Below, piece by piece: positions 42,617 through 52,011 of a stretch of DNA of 64,000 nt (positions within the stretch are counted from its first letter, which is position 1; every line of letters starts with the position of its first letter). The notes beneath the pieces were generated by a model, which saw nothing but the letters and a program-made list of their open reading frames with translations, did not search any database and was not told where the DNA came from. This DNA comes from Dankookia rubra. Lineage in GTDB: Bacteria > Pseudomonadota > Alphaproteobacteria > Acetobacterales > Acetobacteraceae. The position numbers and the translations under genes are program-made. Where the stretch lies: assembly GCF_004355005.1 (NCBI RefSeq), contig NZ_SMSJ01000015.1, forward strand, positions 1 to 64,000, in the 5' to 3' direction.

Positions 42617-44068
42617 CTACTCCGCCGGTTGCGGCCGCGCGTCGTGCACGCGGTCCGGATCGGCCGAGGCGGCCGGGGTGATGCCGGCGGTACGGATCGG
42701 CGGCTCGGACTCGACGCCGAGTTCCTGCGGCTCCGGCGGGTGGCGGAAGAGCCGGAAGAGGTACCAGATGCCGGCGCCGAAGACGACGAAGTAGACCGCC
42801 ATGAACAGCACGAGCGAGGTCAGCACCGCGGGTGCGGCGATCGGGCTGACGCTGTCGGCGGTGCGCAGCAGGCCGTAGACGGTGAAGGGCTGCCGCCCGG
42901 CCTCGGTGGTGATCCAGCCGAAGGTCACCGCGATCAGCCCGGACGGCCCCATCGCCACCGCCCAGCGCTGGAACCAGGCGCTGTCATAGAGCCGGCCGCG
43001 CCAGCGCAGGAACAGCGACACCGCGCCGAGCGCGATCATCAGCATCCCCATGCCCACCATGATGCGGAAGGACCAGAAGACCAGCGGCACGTTGGTCGGC
43101 CGCTGGTCCTTCGGGAAGTCCTTCAGCCCCTTGATCTCGCCGTCCAGGCTGTGGCGCAGGATCAGGCTGCCGAGATAGGGGATCTCGACCTTCAGCTTGG
43201 TTTCCTCCCGCTCCATGTCCGGGATGCCGAAGAGGATCAGCGGGGCCGGCGCCTGGGTTTCCCAGTGGCCCTCCATCGCGGCGACCTTCTGCGGCTGCTT
43301 GTCGAGCGCCCAGAGCCCCTGGGCGTCGCCGAAGAAGGCCTGCGCCGGCGCGACCGCGGCGGCCATCCACATCGCCATGCTGAACATGGTCCGCGCCCGC
43401 TCGTTCGAGCGGTCCTGCAGCACGTGCCAGGCGCCGACCGCGCCGACGATCATCGCGGTGGTCAGGAAGGCGCCGGTGATGGTGTGGAGGTAGCGGAAGG
43501 GAAAGGATGGGTTGAAGACGATCGCCCACCAGTCCTCCGGCATGAAGCGGCCGTCGGGCGCGATGGAGAAGCCCGCCGGCGTCTGCATCCAGGAATTCGC
43601 CGAAAGGATCCAGAAGCCGGAGATCAGCGTGCCCACCGCGACCAGGCAGGTGGCGAAGAAATGCAGGCCCTTCCCCACCCGCCCCAGGCCGAACAGCATG
43701 ACGCCGAGGAACCCGGCCTCGAGGAAGAAGGCGGTCAGCACCTCATAGGCCATGATCGGGCCCAGCACCGGCCCGACCTTGTCCGACCAGGTCGCCCAAT
43801 TGGTGCCGAACTGGTAGGACAGCACCAGGCCGGAGACCACGCCCATGGCGAAGTTCACCGCGAAGACCTTCAGCCAGTAGCGGAAGAGGTCGAGGTACCT
43901 GGCGCGGCCGGTCCAGAGCCACAGCCCTTCCAGCACCGCGAGAAAGCTGGCGAGGCCGATGGTGAAGGCCGGGAACAGGAAGTGGAAGGTGACGGTGAAG
44001 GCGAATTGGAAGCGCGCGAGGTGCAGCGCATCCGGGAAGGCGTCCCACAGCATCGTCCGAGGCCCCAT
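42617..44068 (-). CDS. cydA: Cytochrome bd ubiquinol oxidase subunit I (CioA type)
   Basis: The 483-residue quinol oxidase subunit carries three haems. Conserved histidines lie in LARFQFAFTVTFHFLFPAF (haem b595), PFRYLHTITGAFLT (b558) and the quinol-binding Q-loop between about residues 250 and 330 is short, as in cyanide-insensitive CioA proteins. The glutamate GREPFTVYG-like GRQPFTVYG motif is near the end. It gives a high-affinity, poorly proton-pumping terminal oxidase for low oxygen. MGPRTMLWDAF or a later ATG (44053) may be the true start. Confidence 0.94.
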   Translation of the reverse strand: MGPRTMLWDAFPDALHLARFQFAFTVTFHFLFPAFTIGLASFLAVLEGLWLWTGRARYLDLFRYWLKVFAVNFAMGVVSGLVLSYQFGTNWATWSDKVGPVLGPIMAYEVLTAFFLEAGFLGVMLFGLGRVGKGLHFFATCLVAVGTLISGFWILSANSWMQTPAGFSIAPDGRFMPEDWWAIVFNPSFPFRYLHTITGAFLTTAMIVGAVGAWHVLQDRSNERARTMFSMAMWMAAAVAPAQAFFGDAQGLWALDKQPQKVAAMEGHWETQAPAPLILFGIPDMEREETKLKVEIPYLGSLILRHSLDGEIKGLKDFPKDQRPTNVPLVFWSFRIMVGMGMLMIALGAVSLFLRWRGRLYDSAWFQRWAVAMGPSGLIAVTFGWITTEAGRQPFTVYGLLRTADSVSPIAAPAVLTSLVLFMAVYFVVFGAGIWYLFRLFRHPPEPQELGVESEPPIRTAGITPAASADPDRVHDARPQPAE

Positions 44069-44168
44069 CGGCGTATGGGCACCTTAGCCGCAGGAAACCA
44101 GGGACGTTCCCTTTGCCCGGAGGGGGCGGCGTCACGAAAACCGGAGCGGCAGGGCCGCCCGGCGCGCC

Positions 44169-44435
44169 TCAGGCCGCCGCGCGCAGCGCCTGCGGCCGCA
44201 CCGTCTCCACCGACCAGACCCCGACCACCTGGCCGAGGTTGCCGGCGACGAGGTGGACCATCTCGGCCGGCATGGCTTCCAGCACCAGCTCGACCTGCAG
44301 GGCGTCGCCCTGGCGGACGGCGTGGAAGCTGTCCGCCACCAGGTCGCGCTTGGCCAGCGGCTGCAGCAGGCGCGGCAGCAGCCCGGGCGAGGCATCGGCG
44401 GTCAGGACGAAACGGACGGAGACGAGATCGGACAT
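44169..44435 (-). CDS. ACT-domain-like small protein
   Basis: The 88-residue product has an ACT-like fold: SVRFVLTADASPGLLPRLLQPLAKRDLVADSF, then GDALQVELVLEAMPAEMVHLVAGNLGQVVGVWSV, as in the small regulatory subunits of acetolactate synthase (IlvM-like) and stand-alone ACT proteins. There is no partner enzyme beside it. ATG 44435 fits the family; a longer upstream frame does not. It follows the cytochrome bd operon's start divergently at 100 bases. Confidence 0.6.
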   Translation of the reverse strand: MSDLVSVRFVLTADASPGLLPRLLQPLAKRDLVADSFHAVRQGDALQVELVLEAMPAEMVHLVAGNLGQVVGVWSVETVRPQALRAAA

Positions 44436-44598
44436 CGGGGCGGTTCCATGAGCGCGAGGGGAAGGGACGAACCCGGCGGCGCGGCGCGCCACCCCCATGG
44501 GCAGCGCGGCTCAGGCGGCCGGGCTGGTAATTCGCGCGGTACGGAATCCGATGGTCGACATGGCCATCAGCCTAGCCCGGCCGCCCCCCGGCTGTACA

Positions 44599-44648
44599 GG
44601 GGCGAAATCCCGACAGGGCGAAATCCCGGCGGGGGCGAAGTCCCGGCG
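44599..44648. repeat. Three imperfect tandem copies of a 16-17 bp unit
   Basis: Three successive copies of GGGCGAARTCCCGR (two with AAATCCC, one with GAAGTCCC) occupy this stretch upstream of the membrane protein gene. The unit itself is partly palindromic (GGG...CCC). Function unknown. Confidence 0.6.
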
Positions 44649-44736
44649 TTCCCGCGGTCAACCGCATGTCAGTGGCCATGCGCCCCCGCGGCGCCGAGAA
44701 GGGGCCTTCCGCCGGCCACCCCGGAGACCTGACGTA

Positions 44737-46116
44737 TTGCCCGACGCGGCCGAGACCGCCCCCCGTGCCCTGGCCCGTGCCGCCGGCGCGCCTGCCTCCC
44801 CCTGGCCCGGCTTTGCCCGGCCCGGCTTCGCCTGGACCGGGCTCTGCCTCTGCCTCGGCGCGCTGGTGGCGGCGGTGCTGGTGCTGGCGCCCTACCCGCC
44901 GCTGCAGGACTTCCCCGAATGGGCCTACCAGGGCCACCTGCTGGCGCGGCTGCTGCGCGGCCTGCCGATCGGCGAGATCCACCTGGCCACGACGCCGGTG
45001 CCGAACAGCTCGGTGCAGCTGCTGCTCGGGCTGCTGTCGCTGGCGATGCCGGCGGCCCTGGCGGCGCGGCTGTTCCTGCTGGGGCTGGTCGGCGCCTCGG
45101 TCGCCGTCTCGCTCGGGCTCGGGCGGCGCTGCCAGCCGGCGGCGCCCGGCGCCTTCGCCGCGCTGCTGCTGGTGGCGGTCTTCCTGAACGCCGCCTTCTG
45201 GAACGGCTACGTCAACTTCCAGCTCGGCATGGTGCTGCTCGGCGCCTGGTTCCTGCTGCCGGAGGCGCGGCGGGCCAGCCCCTGGCCCATCATGGGCTTC
45301 GGCCTGGTGATCTTCTTCACCCATGCCATGGTCTTCTTCGCCTTCTGCGCCCTGCTCGGCGCCACGGCGCTGCTGGACCGGCGGCGGATCATCCCCACCG
45401 CGATCGGCCTGCTGCCGGCGGCGATCCTGACCGGCTGGTACATCGCCACCGATGCCGGCGGCGGCGCGACCGAGACCAGCGCCACCGGCGGGCCGGCGGC
45501 CTTCCTCGCCTACAAGCTCTATACCGTCGCCAAGCTCGGCCCCTACCACAACTTCGTCTTCGGGGAGGGCGGCGACATCGTCACCCGCCCGGCGGTCTAT
45601 TGGGCGGGGGCGGCGGTCAACCTGGCCTTCGCCGCAGGGCTGGCGGCGCTGCTCGGGCTCGGGCTGCGGGCGGCGATCCGCGGCCGGCGGCTGGCCTGGG
45701 CGCCGTTGCTGGCGGCGGCCGGGCTGCTGGCGCTCTTCGCGGTGCTGCCCGACCTGGTGCAGAACGTGGTCAACCCCGGGGAGCGGCTGATGCTGCCGGC
45801 CCTGCTCATGCTGCTGCTGGTGCTGCCGCTGCCGGCGGCGCTGGTCCGGGCGCTCGGCCTCGGCGCCGTGGTGCTGGGAGCCTGCCTGCTGCTGCTGCTG
45901 GCGACCGACCATGCCTGGCGCGAGCCGGTGCACTACACCGAACTGCGCGCCGAGACCGCCGGCCTGTTCCGCCACCGCCCGACCGCCTTCGCCTGCAAGT
46001 GGCAGGAGATGCTGCGGAGCGCCGCGGCGGGCGACCTGCCGCGGGAGCCGCTGGCCTTCCGCACCAGCCTGCTGATCGGGACCACCTCGGCGGGGTGCAC
46101 GGGGAAGCCGGGGTGA
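44737..46116 (+). CDS. Polytopic membrane protein of unknown function
   Basis: The 459-residue product has roughly eleven hydrophobic helices from residue 25 on and no obvious soluble domain; loops carry PPLQDFPEWAYQGHLLARLL and YVNFQLGMVLLGAWF. The pattern recalls glycosyltransferase-39-like or O-antigen-polymerase-like membrane proteins, but no catalytic motif can be named. A TTG at 44737 with GGAG 10 bases upstream is used because no ATG fits; upstream ATGs lie in non-homologous sequence. The next sequence is repeat copy C. Confidence 0.6.
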   Translation: MPDAAETAPRALARAAGAPASPWPGFARPGFAWTGLCLCLGALVAAVLVLAPYPPLQDFPEWAYQGHLLARLLRGLPIGEIHLATTPVPNSSVQLLLGLLSLAMPAALAARLFLLGLVGASVAVSLGLGRRCQPAAPGAFAALLLVAVFLNAAFWNGYVNFQLGMVLLGAWFLLPEARRASPWPIMGFGLVIFFTHAMVFFAFCALLGATALLDRRRIIPTAIGLLPAAILTGWYIATDAGGGATETSATGGPAAFLAYKLYTVAKLGPYHNFVFGEGGDIVTRPAVYWAGAAVNLAFAAGLAALLGLGLRAAIRGRRLAWAPLLAAAGLLALFAVLPDLVQNVVNPGERLMLPALLMLLLVLPLPAALVRALGLGAVVLGACLLLLLATDHAWREPVHYTELRAETAGLFRHRPTAFACKWQEMLRSAAAGDLPREPLAFRTSLLIGTTSAGCTGKPG

Positions 46117-46120
46117 GCGA

Positions 46121-46248
46121 GGTTGGGGAGGGAAAGGTATTCCCTCTCATGGGTCGGCTGCCGCCGCGCGGCGGGTGCCAGGCTCGGAGAACTGGATGAA
46201 GGGTTGGACGCCAAAGGCGTCCAACGGGAGAATGCCTTCTCCCCGGCC
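46121..46248. repeat. Multi-hairpin intergenic repeat, copy C
   Basis: The copy lies between the convergent stops at 46116 and 46253. It begins GGTTGGGGAGGGAAAGG with a 7-bp GAGGGAA/TTCCCTC stem, has the core GGGTCGGCTGCCGCCGCGCG, then a perfect 10-bp hairpin GTTGGACGCC-AAA-GGCGTCCAAC (46203-46225) and GGGAGAA/TTCTCCC at the end. It reads as the reverse complement of copy D with an internal deletion of about 20 bases. Confidence 0.75.
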
Positions 46249-46252
46249 TTTT

Positions 46253-47044
46253 TCACCCGATCTGCACCAGCCTTCCGCCATCCACCGGCAGCGCCACCCC
46301 GGTGATGTACCCCGCCTCGTCGCTCGCCAGGAAGAGCGCCGCATTGGCCACGTCCCAGGCGGTGCCCATGCGGCGGCGCAGCGGCACCTTGGCGTCGCGC
46401 TCGGCCGCCACCTCCGCCCGGGTCTTGCCGGTGTGGCGGACGCGGGTATCGACCGCCATCGGCGTGTCCATCAGCCCGGGCAGGATGGTGTTGCAGCGGA
46501 TGCCGTGCCCGGCATTCTGGTTCGCCACCTGCTCGGTGAAGGCCAGCATCGCCGCCTTGGTGGTCTTGTAGGCGACATAGGGGTAGCTCTCGACCGCCGC
46601 GGCCGAGCTGATCGAGAGGATCACCCCGGCTTCCTGCCGGCGCATCACCGGCAGGGCGTGCTTCACCGCCATGACGAAGCCGCGGAGGTTGACGGCCGTG
46701 ACGCGGTCGAAGGCCTCCTCGGTGATCTCGGTGGGCGCGGCGTCGCCGCCCGCGAGCGACATGCCGACGTTGTAGTGCAGAATGTCGACCCGGCCCCAGA
46801 GCCGCACCGCCTCGGCGATGGCGGCGGCCATCTCGGCTTCCCGGGTCACGTCGGCCTGGAAGGCGGCGGCGCCCTGCCCGGCCTGCGCGGCGGTGTCCTG
46901 CGCCGAGGCCAGGTCGCGGTCGACGCAGAGCACGCGGGCGCCTTCCTGGGCGAAGCGGATGGCGGTGGCGCGGCCATTGCCCATGGTCTCGCCCGGGCTC
47001 TGCCCGGCGCCGATGATGATGGCGGTCTTGTTCTCGAGCCGCAT
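46253..47044 (-). CDS. Short-chain dehydrogenase/reductase (SDR)
   Basis: The 263-residue product has a classical SDR fold: coenzyme loop KTAIIIGAGQSPGE, then an inserted GNGRATAIRFAQEGAR, the NVGMSLAGGDA strand, a YxxxK active site in YPYVAYKTTKAAM and the LPGLMDTP substrate-loop. The stretch GAGQSPGETMGNGRA is longer than the usual TGxxxGxG. Substrate unknown. It is bracketed by inverted intergenic repeats C (after its stop) and D (47 bases before its start). Confidence 0.88.
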   Translation of the reverse strand: MRLENKTAIIIGAGQSPGETMGNGRATAIRFAQEGARVLCVDRDLASAQDTAAQAGQGAAAFQADVTREAEMAAAIAEAVRLWGRVDILHYNVGMSLAGGDAAPTEITEEAFDRVTAVNLRGFVMAVKHALPVMRRQEAGVILSISSAAAVESYPYVAYKTTKAAMLAFTEQVANQNAGHGIRCNTILPGLMDTPMAVDTRVRHTGKTRAEVAAERDAKVPLRRRMGTAWDVANAALFLASDEAGYITGVALPVDGGRLVQIG

Positions 47045-47091
47045 GCGGCGTGTCCCCCTTCTGAGAGGGCCATCATGGCGGCAGGAAGCAA

Positions 47092-47237
47092 GGCCGGGGA
47101 GGAGGTATTCTCCCTTTGGACACCTTTGGCGTCCAACCCCTCATCTATTTCTCTGGGTCGGCACTCGCCGCGCGGCGGCACCCGACCCACAGAAAGGAAG
47201 GGTGGGGCTTGGGGAGGGATACTTTCCCTCCCCAACC
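47092..47237. repeat. Multi-hairpin intergenic repeat, copy D
   Basis: The longest copy: GGCCGGGGAGGAGG/TTCTCCC, then TTGGACACC-TTT-GGCGTCCAA (one mismatch), TCTCTGGGTCGGCACTCGCC, the core ending CCCGACCCACAGAAAGG, AAGGGTGGGGC and an 11-bp perfect hairpin TTGGGGAGGGA-N5-TCCCTCCCCAA at 47209-47235. It lies in the upstream region of the SDR gene and 5 bases beyond the stop of the gene at 47242, for which it is a likely terminator. Confidence 0.75.
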
Positions 47238-47241
47238 TTCC

Positions 47242-47529
47242 TCAGAATGTCTCGCGCGGCGGCCGCGGCCGGCGCGGCGGGCGGGGGCCGCTGCCGAACT
47301 GGTCCTGCTGGTGCGAGGGCAGCCGGCGCTCGCGCGGCGGCGGCGGCGGCGCCGCCAGGTCGGCCTCCAGCTCCTTGATCTTGGCGGAGATCGAGACCCG
47401 CAGCTCCGGCGAGGTATGCGGCTTCATCGTCCGCATCGTCTCCTTCAGCTCGGCGAGGAGGCGGACCTTCTCCTCCCGCGTGCGCTTCAGCGGGCGGTTG
47501 TCGGAGAACTGGCCATCGAAGGAACGCAT
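47242..47529 (-). CDS. Hypothetical protein with coiled coil and proline-rich tail
   Basis: The 95-residue product has a charged helical N-terminal half (KRTREEKVRLLAELKETMRTM, SISAKIKELEADL) suited to a short coiled coil, and a C-terminal tail rich in Pro and Arg (RPPRRPRPPRETF). I recognise no domain. It sits downstream of sucB on the same strand, 130 bases away, but there is no evidence of an E2- or E3-related role. Confidence 0.6.
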   Translation of the reverse strand: MRSFDGQFSDNRPLKRTREEKVRLLAELKETMRTMKPHTSPELRVSISAKIKELEADLAAPPPPPRERRLPSHQQDQFGSGPRPPRRPRPPRETF

Positions 47530-47659
47530 GTGACTTCTCCCGGGTGGGCCGGCATGCGGCGGCCCCTTCCCCCCAATTGAGCAAAGGCGTGCGGCCCGTG
47601 CCGCTGAAATGCATGGTGCCGGCGCGGGGTTGCCGCGCCGTCCCCGGTTGGGCGAAGGC

Positions 47660-48913
47660 TCAGATATCCAGCATCAGCCGGCGCGGGTCCTCGATGCTTT
47701 CCTTGACCCGGACCAGGAAGCTGACGGCTTCCTTGCCGTCGACGATGCGGTGGTCGTAGCTCAGCGCGATGTACATCATGGGGCGAATTTCGACCTTGCC
47801 GCCCACCGCCATCGGCCGGTCCTGGATCTTGTGCATCCCGAGGATGCCGGACTGCGGCGGGTTCAGGATCGGCGTCGACATCAGGCTGCCGTAGACGCCG
47901 CCGTTGGTGATGGTGAAGCTGCCGCCCGCCATTTCCTCGAGCTTCAGCTGGCCGTCGCGGACCCGCTTGCCGAGGGAGCCGATGGTCTTCTCGATCTCGG
48001 CGAAGCCCATCCGGTCCGCATGGCGCAGCACCGGCACGACCAGGCCGTTCGGCCCGCCGACGGCGACGCCCATGTGGACGAAGTTCTTGTAGATCAGCTC
48101 GTCGCCCTGGATCTCGGCGTTCACCGCCGGAAACTCCTTCAGCGCGGCGACGCAGGCCTTCACGAAGAAGGACATGAAGCCGAGCCGGACGCCGTGCTTC
48201 TTCTCGAAGACCTCGCGGTACTCGGTCCGCAGCGCCATCGCCGCGCCCATGTCCACCTCGTTGAAGGTGGTCAGCATGGCGGCGTTGTTCTGCGCCTCCT
48301 TCAGCCGGCGGGCGATGGTGATGCGGAGCCGGGTCATCTTCACCCGCTCCTCGCCCTCCTCCAGCGGCCGCTGCGCGGCCGGCTTGGCGGCGGCCGCCGG
48401 CGCGGCGGCGGGACGGCTGAGGAAGTCCAGCACGTCGCCCTTGGCGATGCGGCCGTCCTTGGCGCTGCCGGCGCCGACCTGCTCGGCCGAAAGGTTGTTC
48501 TCCGCCATCAGCTTGGCCGCGGCGGGCAGCGGCGCATGGGTGCCGGGGACGGCGACGGGGCCGGCCGGGGTGCGCGGCGTCTCGACCTTCGGCTGGGCGG
48601 CGACGGGCGCGACCGGCTCCGGCTTCTGCGGCTTGGCCGCGGGGGCGGCGGCGGGGGCCGACTTCGCGGCCGCGGCGCCGGCGGCGATGCTGCCGAGCAC
48701 GGCGCCCGGCTCGACCTCGGCGCCCTCATTTGCGCTGATCGATTCGATCACGCCGGCGGCCGGGGCATTGACCTCCACCGTGACCTTGTCGGTCTCGAGC
48801 TCCACCAGCGGCTCGTCCACCGCCACGGCCTCACCGGCCTTCTTCAGCCAGCGCGCCACGGTCGCGGTGCTGACGCTCTCGCCCAGGGTGGGCACCAGGA
48901 TATCGGTCGCCAT
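47660..48913 (-). CDS. sucB: 2-oxoglutarate dehydrogenase E2 (dihydrolipoyl succinyltransferase)
   Basis: The 417-residue product has an N-terminal lipoyl domain with the lipoylated lysine in [13 protein letters not shown] (about 43), an Ala/Pro-rich linker, a peripheral-subunit-binding domain ([12 protein letters not shown]), and the acyltransferase core with the active-site [12 protein letters not shown] near the C-terminus. It transfers succinyl to CoA in the citric acid cycle. The typical next gene, lpdA (E3), is absent here; E3 must be encoded elsewhere. Confidence 0.95.
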   Translation of the reverse strand: MATDILVPTLGESVSTATVARWLKKAGEAVAVDEPLVELETDKVTVEVNAPAAGVIESISANEGAEVEPGAVLGSIAAGAAAAKSAPAAAPAAKPQKPEPVAPVAAQPKVETPRTPAGPVAVPGTHAPLPAAAKLMAENNLSAEQVGAGSAKDGRIAKGDVLDFLSRPAAAPAAAAKPAAQRPLEEGEERVKMTRLRITIARRLKEAQNNAAMLTTFNEVDMGAAMALRTEYREVFEKKHGVRLGFMSFFVKACVAALKEFPAVNAEIQGDELIYKNFVHMGVAVGGPNGLVVPVLRHADRMGFAEIEKTIGSLGKRVRDGQLKLEEMAGGSFTITNGGVYGSLMSTPILNPPQSGILGMHKIQDRPMAVGGKVEIRPMMYIALSYDHRIVDGKEAVSFLVRVKESIEDPRRLMLDI

Positions 48914-48948
48914 CGTCGTCTATCGCCTCTCTGCACGGTGCCCGGGGA

Positions 48949-51828
48949 TCACTGCCCCAGGGCGTCCCGCACCAGGGTTTCCTGTTCCGCTGCATGCACC
49001 TTGGCGAGGCCGGTGGCCGGGCTCGCCGCTTCCTTCCGGCCGACGTAGTCCGGCCGCTTCGCCTTGATATCCAGGTCCTTCAGGACCTTCTCCAGCCGCC
49101 GGTCGACGAAGGTCCAGGCGCCCATGTTCTCGGGCTCCTCCTGGCACCAGACCACCTCGGCATTCTTGTACGGGGCGAGGGCCGTCTTCAGGCTGTTCAC
49201 GGGGAAGGGGTGGAGCTGCTCGACCCGGATCAGCGCGACGTCCTTGACGCCCTGGTCGCGGCGGGCCTGCAGCAGGTCGTAGTAGACCTTGCCGGTGCAG
49301 AGCACGACGCGCTTGACGTCTTCCTCCGGCGCGATCGCGTCGATCTCGGGGATGACGTACTTGAAGGCGCTGCCCGGGCCGAAATCCGCCAGGGAGGAAA
49401 CCGCCAGCTTGTGCCGCAGCAGCGACTTCGGCGTCATCACCACCAGGGGCTTCCGGTAGTTCGACTTCAGCTGCCGGCGCAGCGCGTGGAAGTAGTTGGC
49501 GGGGGTGGTGAAGTTGCAGACCCGCATGTTCCGCTCGGCGCAGAGCTGCAGGTAGCGCTCGAGGCGGGCCGAGGAATGCTCGGGCCCCTGCCCCTCGAAG
49601 CCGTGCGGCAGCAGCATCACCAGGCCGGACATGCGCAGCCACTTGGTCTCGCCCGAGGCGATGAACTGGTCGATGATGACCTGGGCGCCGTTGGCGAAGT
49701 CGCCGAACTGCGCCTCCCACAGCACCAGGGTACGCGGGTCGGCCAGCGAGTAGCCGTAGTCGTAGCCGAGCACGCCGAACTCGGAGAGCAGGCTGTTGAA
49801 GGCCTCGAAGCGCGGCTGGTGGTCGCGGATGTTGTTCAGCGGCACGTATTCCGCCTGGGTGACCTGGTCGACCAGCACGGCGTGGCGGTGGCTGAAGGTG
49901 CCGCGCTGCACGTCCTCGCCCGAGAGGCGCACGCGGTGGCCTTCCAGCAGCAGGGTGCCGAAGCCGAGCGCCTCGCCGGTCGCCCAGTCGATGCCCTCGC
50001 CCGATTCGATCGCCTGCTTCTTGGCCTCGAGCTGGCGGGCGATCTTCGGGTTGACGTTGAAGCTCTCCGGCACCTGGGACAGCGCGCTGCCGACCTCGCG
50101 CAGGGTCTCGAGCGGCACCGCGGTCGGGTGAAGCTGCTCGACCTCGGCGCCGACGGCGACCGCCTGCAGGCCGGACCAATGGCCTTCCAGCCAGTCCGCC
50201 TTGTTCGGCTTGAAGGTCTGCGCGGCCTGGTGGGCCTCCTCCAGCGTCTGGTTGAAGGCGTCGAGGATCGCCTTCGATTCCTCGGCCGGGACGCTGCCCT
50301 CGGCCGCCAGGCGTTCCGCATAGACCGTGCGGGTGGTCTTCATCTCGCGGATGCGGCCGTACATGATCGGCTGGGTGAAGGCCGGCTCGTCGCTCTCGTT
50401 GTGGCCGTGCCGGCGGTAGCAGACGATGTCCACCACCACGTCGGTCGAGAATTCCTGGCGGAACTCGGCCGCGAGGCGGGAGACGAAGACCACCGCCTCG
50501 GGGTCGTCGCCGTTCACGTGCCAGATCGGCGCCTGCACCGCCTTGGCGATGTCGGTGCAGTACAACCCGGAATAGGCGTGGGCCGGGACGGTGGTGAAGC
50601 CGATCTGGTTGTTGGTGACGATGTGGACCGTGCCGCCGGTGCGGTAGCCGATGAGCTGGCTCATCGCCATGGTCTCGTAGACCAGGCCCTGGCCGGCGAA
50701 GGCGGCGTCGCCGTGCAGCAGGATGCCCATGACGCTGTGGCGGCCCTTGGTGTCGCCCGCCATGTCCTGCCGCGCCCGCACCTTGCCGACCACGACGGGA
50801 TCGACCGCTTCGAGGTGCGACGGGTTCGGCTGCAGCGAGAGGTGGATGGTCCGCCCGGCGATCTCGATGTCGGTCGAGGTGCCGAGGTGGTACTTCACGT
50901 CGCCCGAGCCCTGGACGTCGTCCGGGTTGGCGCCGACGCCCTTGAACTCGGAGAAGACCTGCGTGTAGGGCTTCTTCACCACGTTCACCAGCATGTTCAG
51001 CCGGCCGCGATGCGCCATGCCGATGGCGATCTCGTTCACCCCGGCCCTGGCCGCGGTCTCGATCACGGTCTGGACCGAGGGGATGGTGCTCTCGCCGCCC
51101 TCGAGCCCGAAGCGCTTGGTCGAGACATACTTCTTCGCGCAGAAGGCCTCGAAGCCCTCGGCCTCGGTCAGGTGCTCGAGGATCTCGCGCTTCCCCGCCT
51201 TGTCGAAGGCGGTGGTCCAGGGGGCGCCTTCCATCCGGCTCTGGATCCAGAACTTCTGGCCGGGGTCCTGGATGTGCATGAACTCGACGCCGATCGGGCC
51301 GCAATAGCTGGCCCGGCAGACCGCCATGATCTGGCGGACGGTGGCGGTCTCGAGGCCCAGCACGCCGTTGATGAAGACCGGGCGGTCCCAGTCGGCCTCG
51401 GTGAAGCCGTAGGTCGCGGGGTCAAGTTCCGGGTGCGACTTAGGCTGCTGCAGGCCGAGCGGGTCGAGCTGCGCTTCCAGGTGGCCGCGGACGCGGTAGC
51501 TGCGGATCAGCATCAGGGCGCGGATGCTGTCGAGCTGGGCATTGCGGATGGCGGCCGGGTCGGCGGCCGCGGCGGGGGCGGCCTTGCCGCCCTTCGGCGC
51601 CGGCGGCGCCTCGGGCTCCGGGGCGAAGCCGCCGCGCGGGCGGGGCGCCCAGGAGGCGCCGGAGGCATCGGTCAGCACGGCGCGGGTGTCGTCGCCCAGC
51701 GCGTCGAAGAGTTCGGCGAAGGACGGGTCGACGCTGCCCGGCTTCTCGACCCAGCGGGCGTAGAGGTCGGCGAGATAGGCGGCATTGGCGCCCGTCATCG
51801 CGCTGGCGAGGATGTCCACTCCGGCCAT
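48949..51828 (-). CDS. sucA: 2-oxoglutarate dehydrogenase E1 component
   Basis: The 959-residue product has the N-terminal E1 region (MAGVDILASAMTGANAAYLADLY), the TPP-dependent catalytic core (GLDDHIDWATGEALGF-like segments; the HRHHGHNE motif in CYRRHGHNESDEPAF), and the C-terminal transketolase-like domain. It decarboxylates 2-oxoglutarate and succinylates the E2 lipoyl group. A GGAGAAGACC ribosome-binding stretch precedes ATG 51828. It is 35 bases upstream of sucB. Confidence 0.95.
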   Translation of the reverse strand: MAGVDILASAMTGANAAYLADLYARWVEKPGSVDPSFAELFDALGDDTRAVLTDASGASWAPRPRGGFAPEPEAPPAPKGGKAAPAAAADPAAIRNAQLDSIRALMLIRSYRVRGHLEAQLDPLGLQQPKSHPELDPATYGFTEADWDRPVFINGVLGLETATVRQIMAVCRASYCGPIGVEFMHIQDPGQKFWIQSRMEGAPWTTAFDKAGKREILEHLTEAEGFEAFCAKKYVSTKRFGLEGGESTIPSVQTVIETAARAGVNEIAIGMAHRGRLNMLVNVVKKPYTQVFSEFKGVGANPDDVQGSGDVKYHLGTSTDIEIAGRTIHLSLQPNPSHLEAVDPVVVGKVRARQDMAGDTKGRHSVMGILLHGDAAFAGQGLVYETMAMSQLIGYRTGGTVHIVTNNQIGFTTVPAHAYSGLYCTDIAKAVQAPIWHVNGDDPEAVVFVSRLAAEFRQEFSTDVVVDIVCYRRHGHNESDEPAFTQPIMYGRIREMKTTRTVYAERLAAEGSVPAEESKAILDAFNQTLEEAHQAAQTFKPNKADWLEGHWSGLQAVAVGAEVEQLHPTAVPLETLREVGSALSQVPESFNVNPKIARQLEAKKQAIESGEGIDWATGEALGFGTLLLEGHRVRLSGEDVQRGTFSHRHAVLVDQVTQAEYVPLNNIRDHQPRFEAFNSLLSEFGVLGYDYGYSLADPRTLVLWEAQFGDFANGAQVIIDQFIASGETKWLRMSGLVMLLPHGFEGQGPEHSSARLERYLQLCAERNMRVCNFTTPANYFHALRRQLKSNYRKPLVVMTPKSLLRHKLAVSSLADFGPGSAFKYVIPEIDAIAPEEDVKRVVLCTGKVYYDLLQARRDQGVKDVALIRVEQLHPFPVNSLKTALAPYKNAEVVWCQEEPENMGAWTFVDRRLEKVLKDLDIKAKRPDYVGRKEAASPATGLAKVHAAEQETLVRDALGQ

Positions 51829-51886
51829 GGTCTTCTCCGTGCCGGCCTCTGCGGGCCGGCGTCCTTCGTCAGGTCTGTGCGTTGAG

Positions 51887-51917
51887 GCGCGCGGCCCCGG
51901 GAAAGGGGGCCGCGCGC
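51887..51917. terminator. Perfect 12-bp hairpin between sucD and sucA
   Basis: GCGCGCGGCCCC pairs fully with GGGGCCGCGCGC around a 7-base loop. It lies 58 bases upstream of the sucA start, inside the 183-base sucD-sucA gap on the transcribed strand. It could be a terminator or attenuator that sets the ratio of sucCD to sucAB. No clear T-tract follows. Confidence 0.5.
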
Positions 51918-52011
51918 TCCATAACATAGTCACTGTGGCGGCGTTGCGGCAGACCCGGCCTTGATCCAGATCGACCCCGCATGGCTGCCGCGCGGTTTTC
52001 GGCCCCCCGCG

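Noticed and set aside
48994-51885. Plus-strand open frame of about 963 codons opposite sucA
   Set aside because: It is the shadow of sucA, without start signals or motifs.
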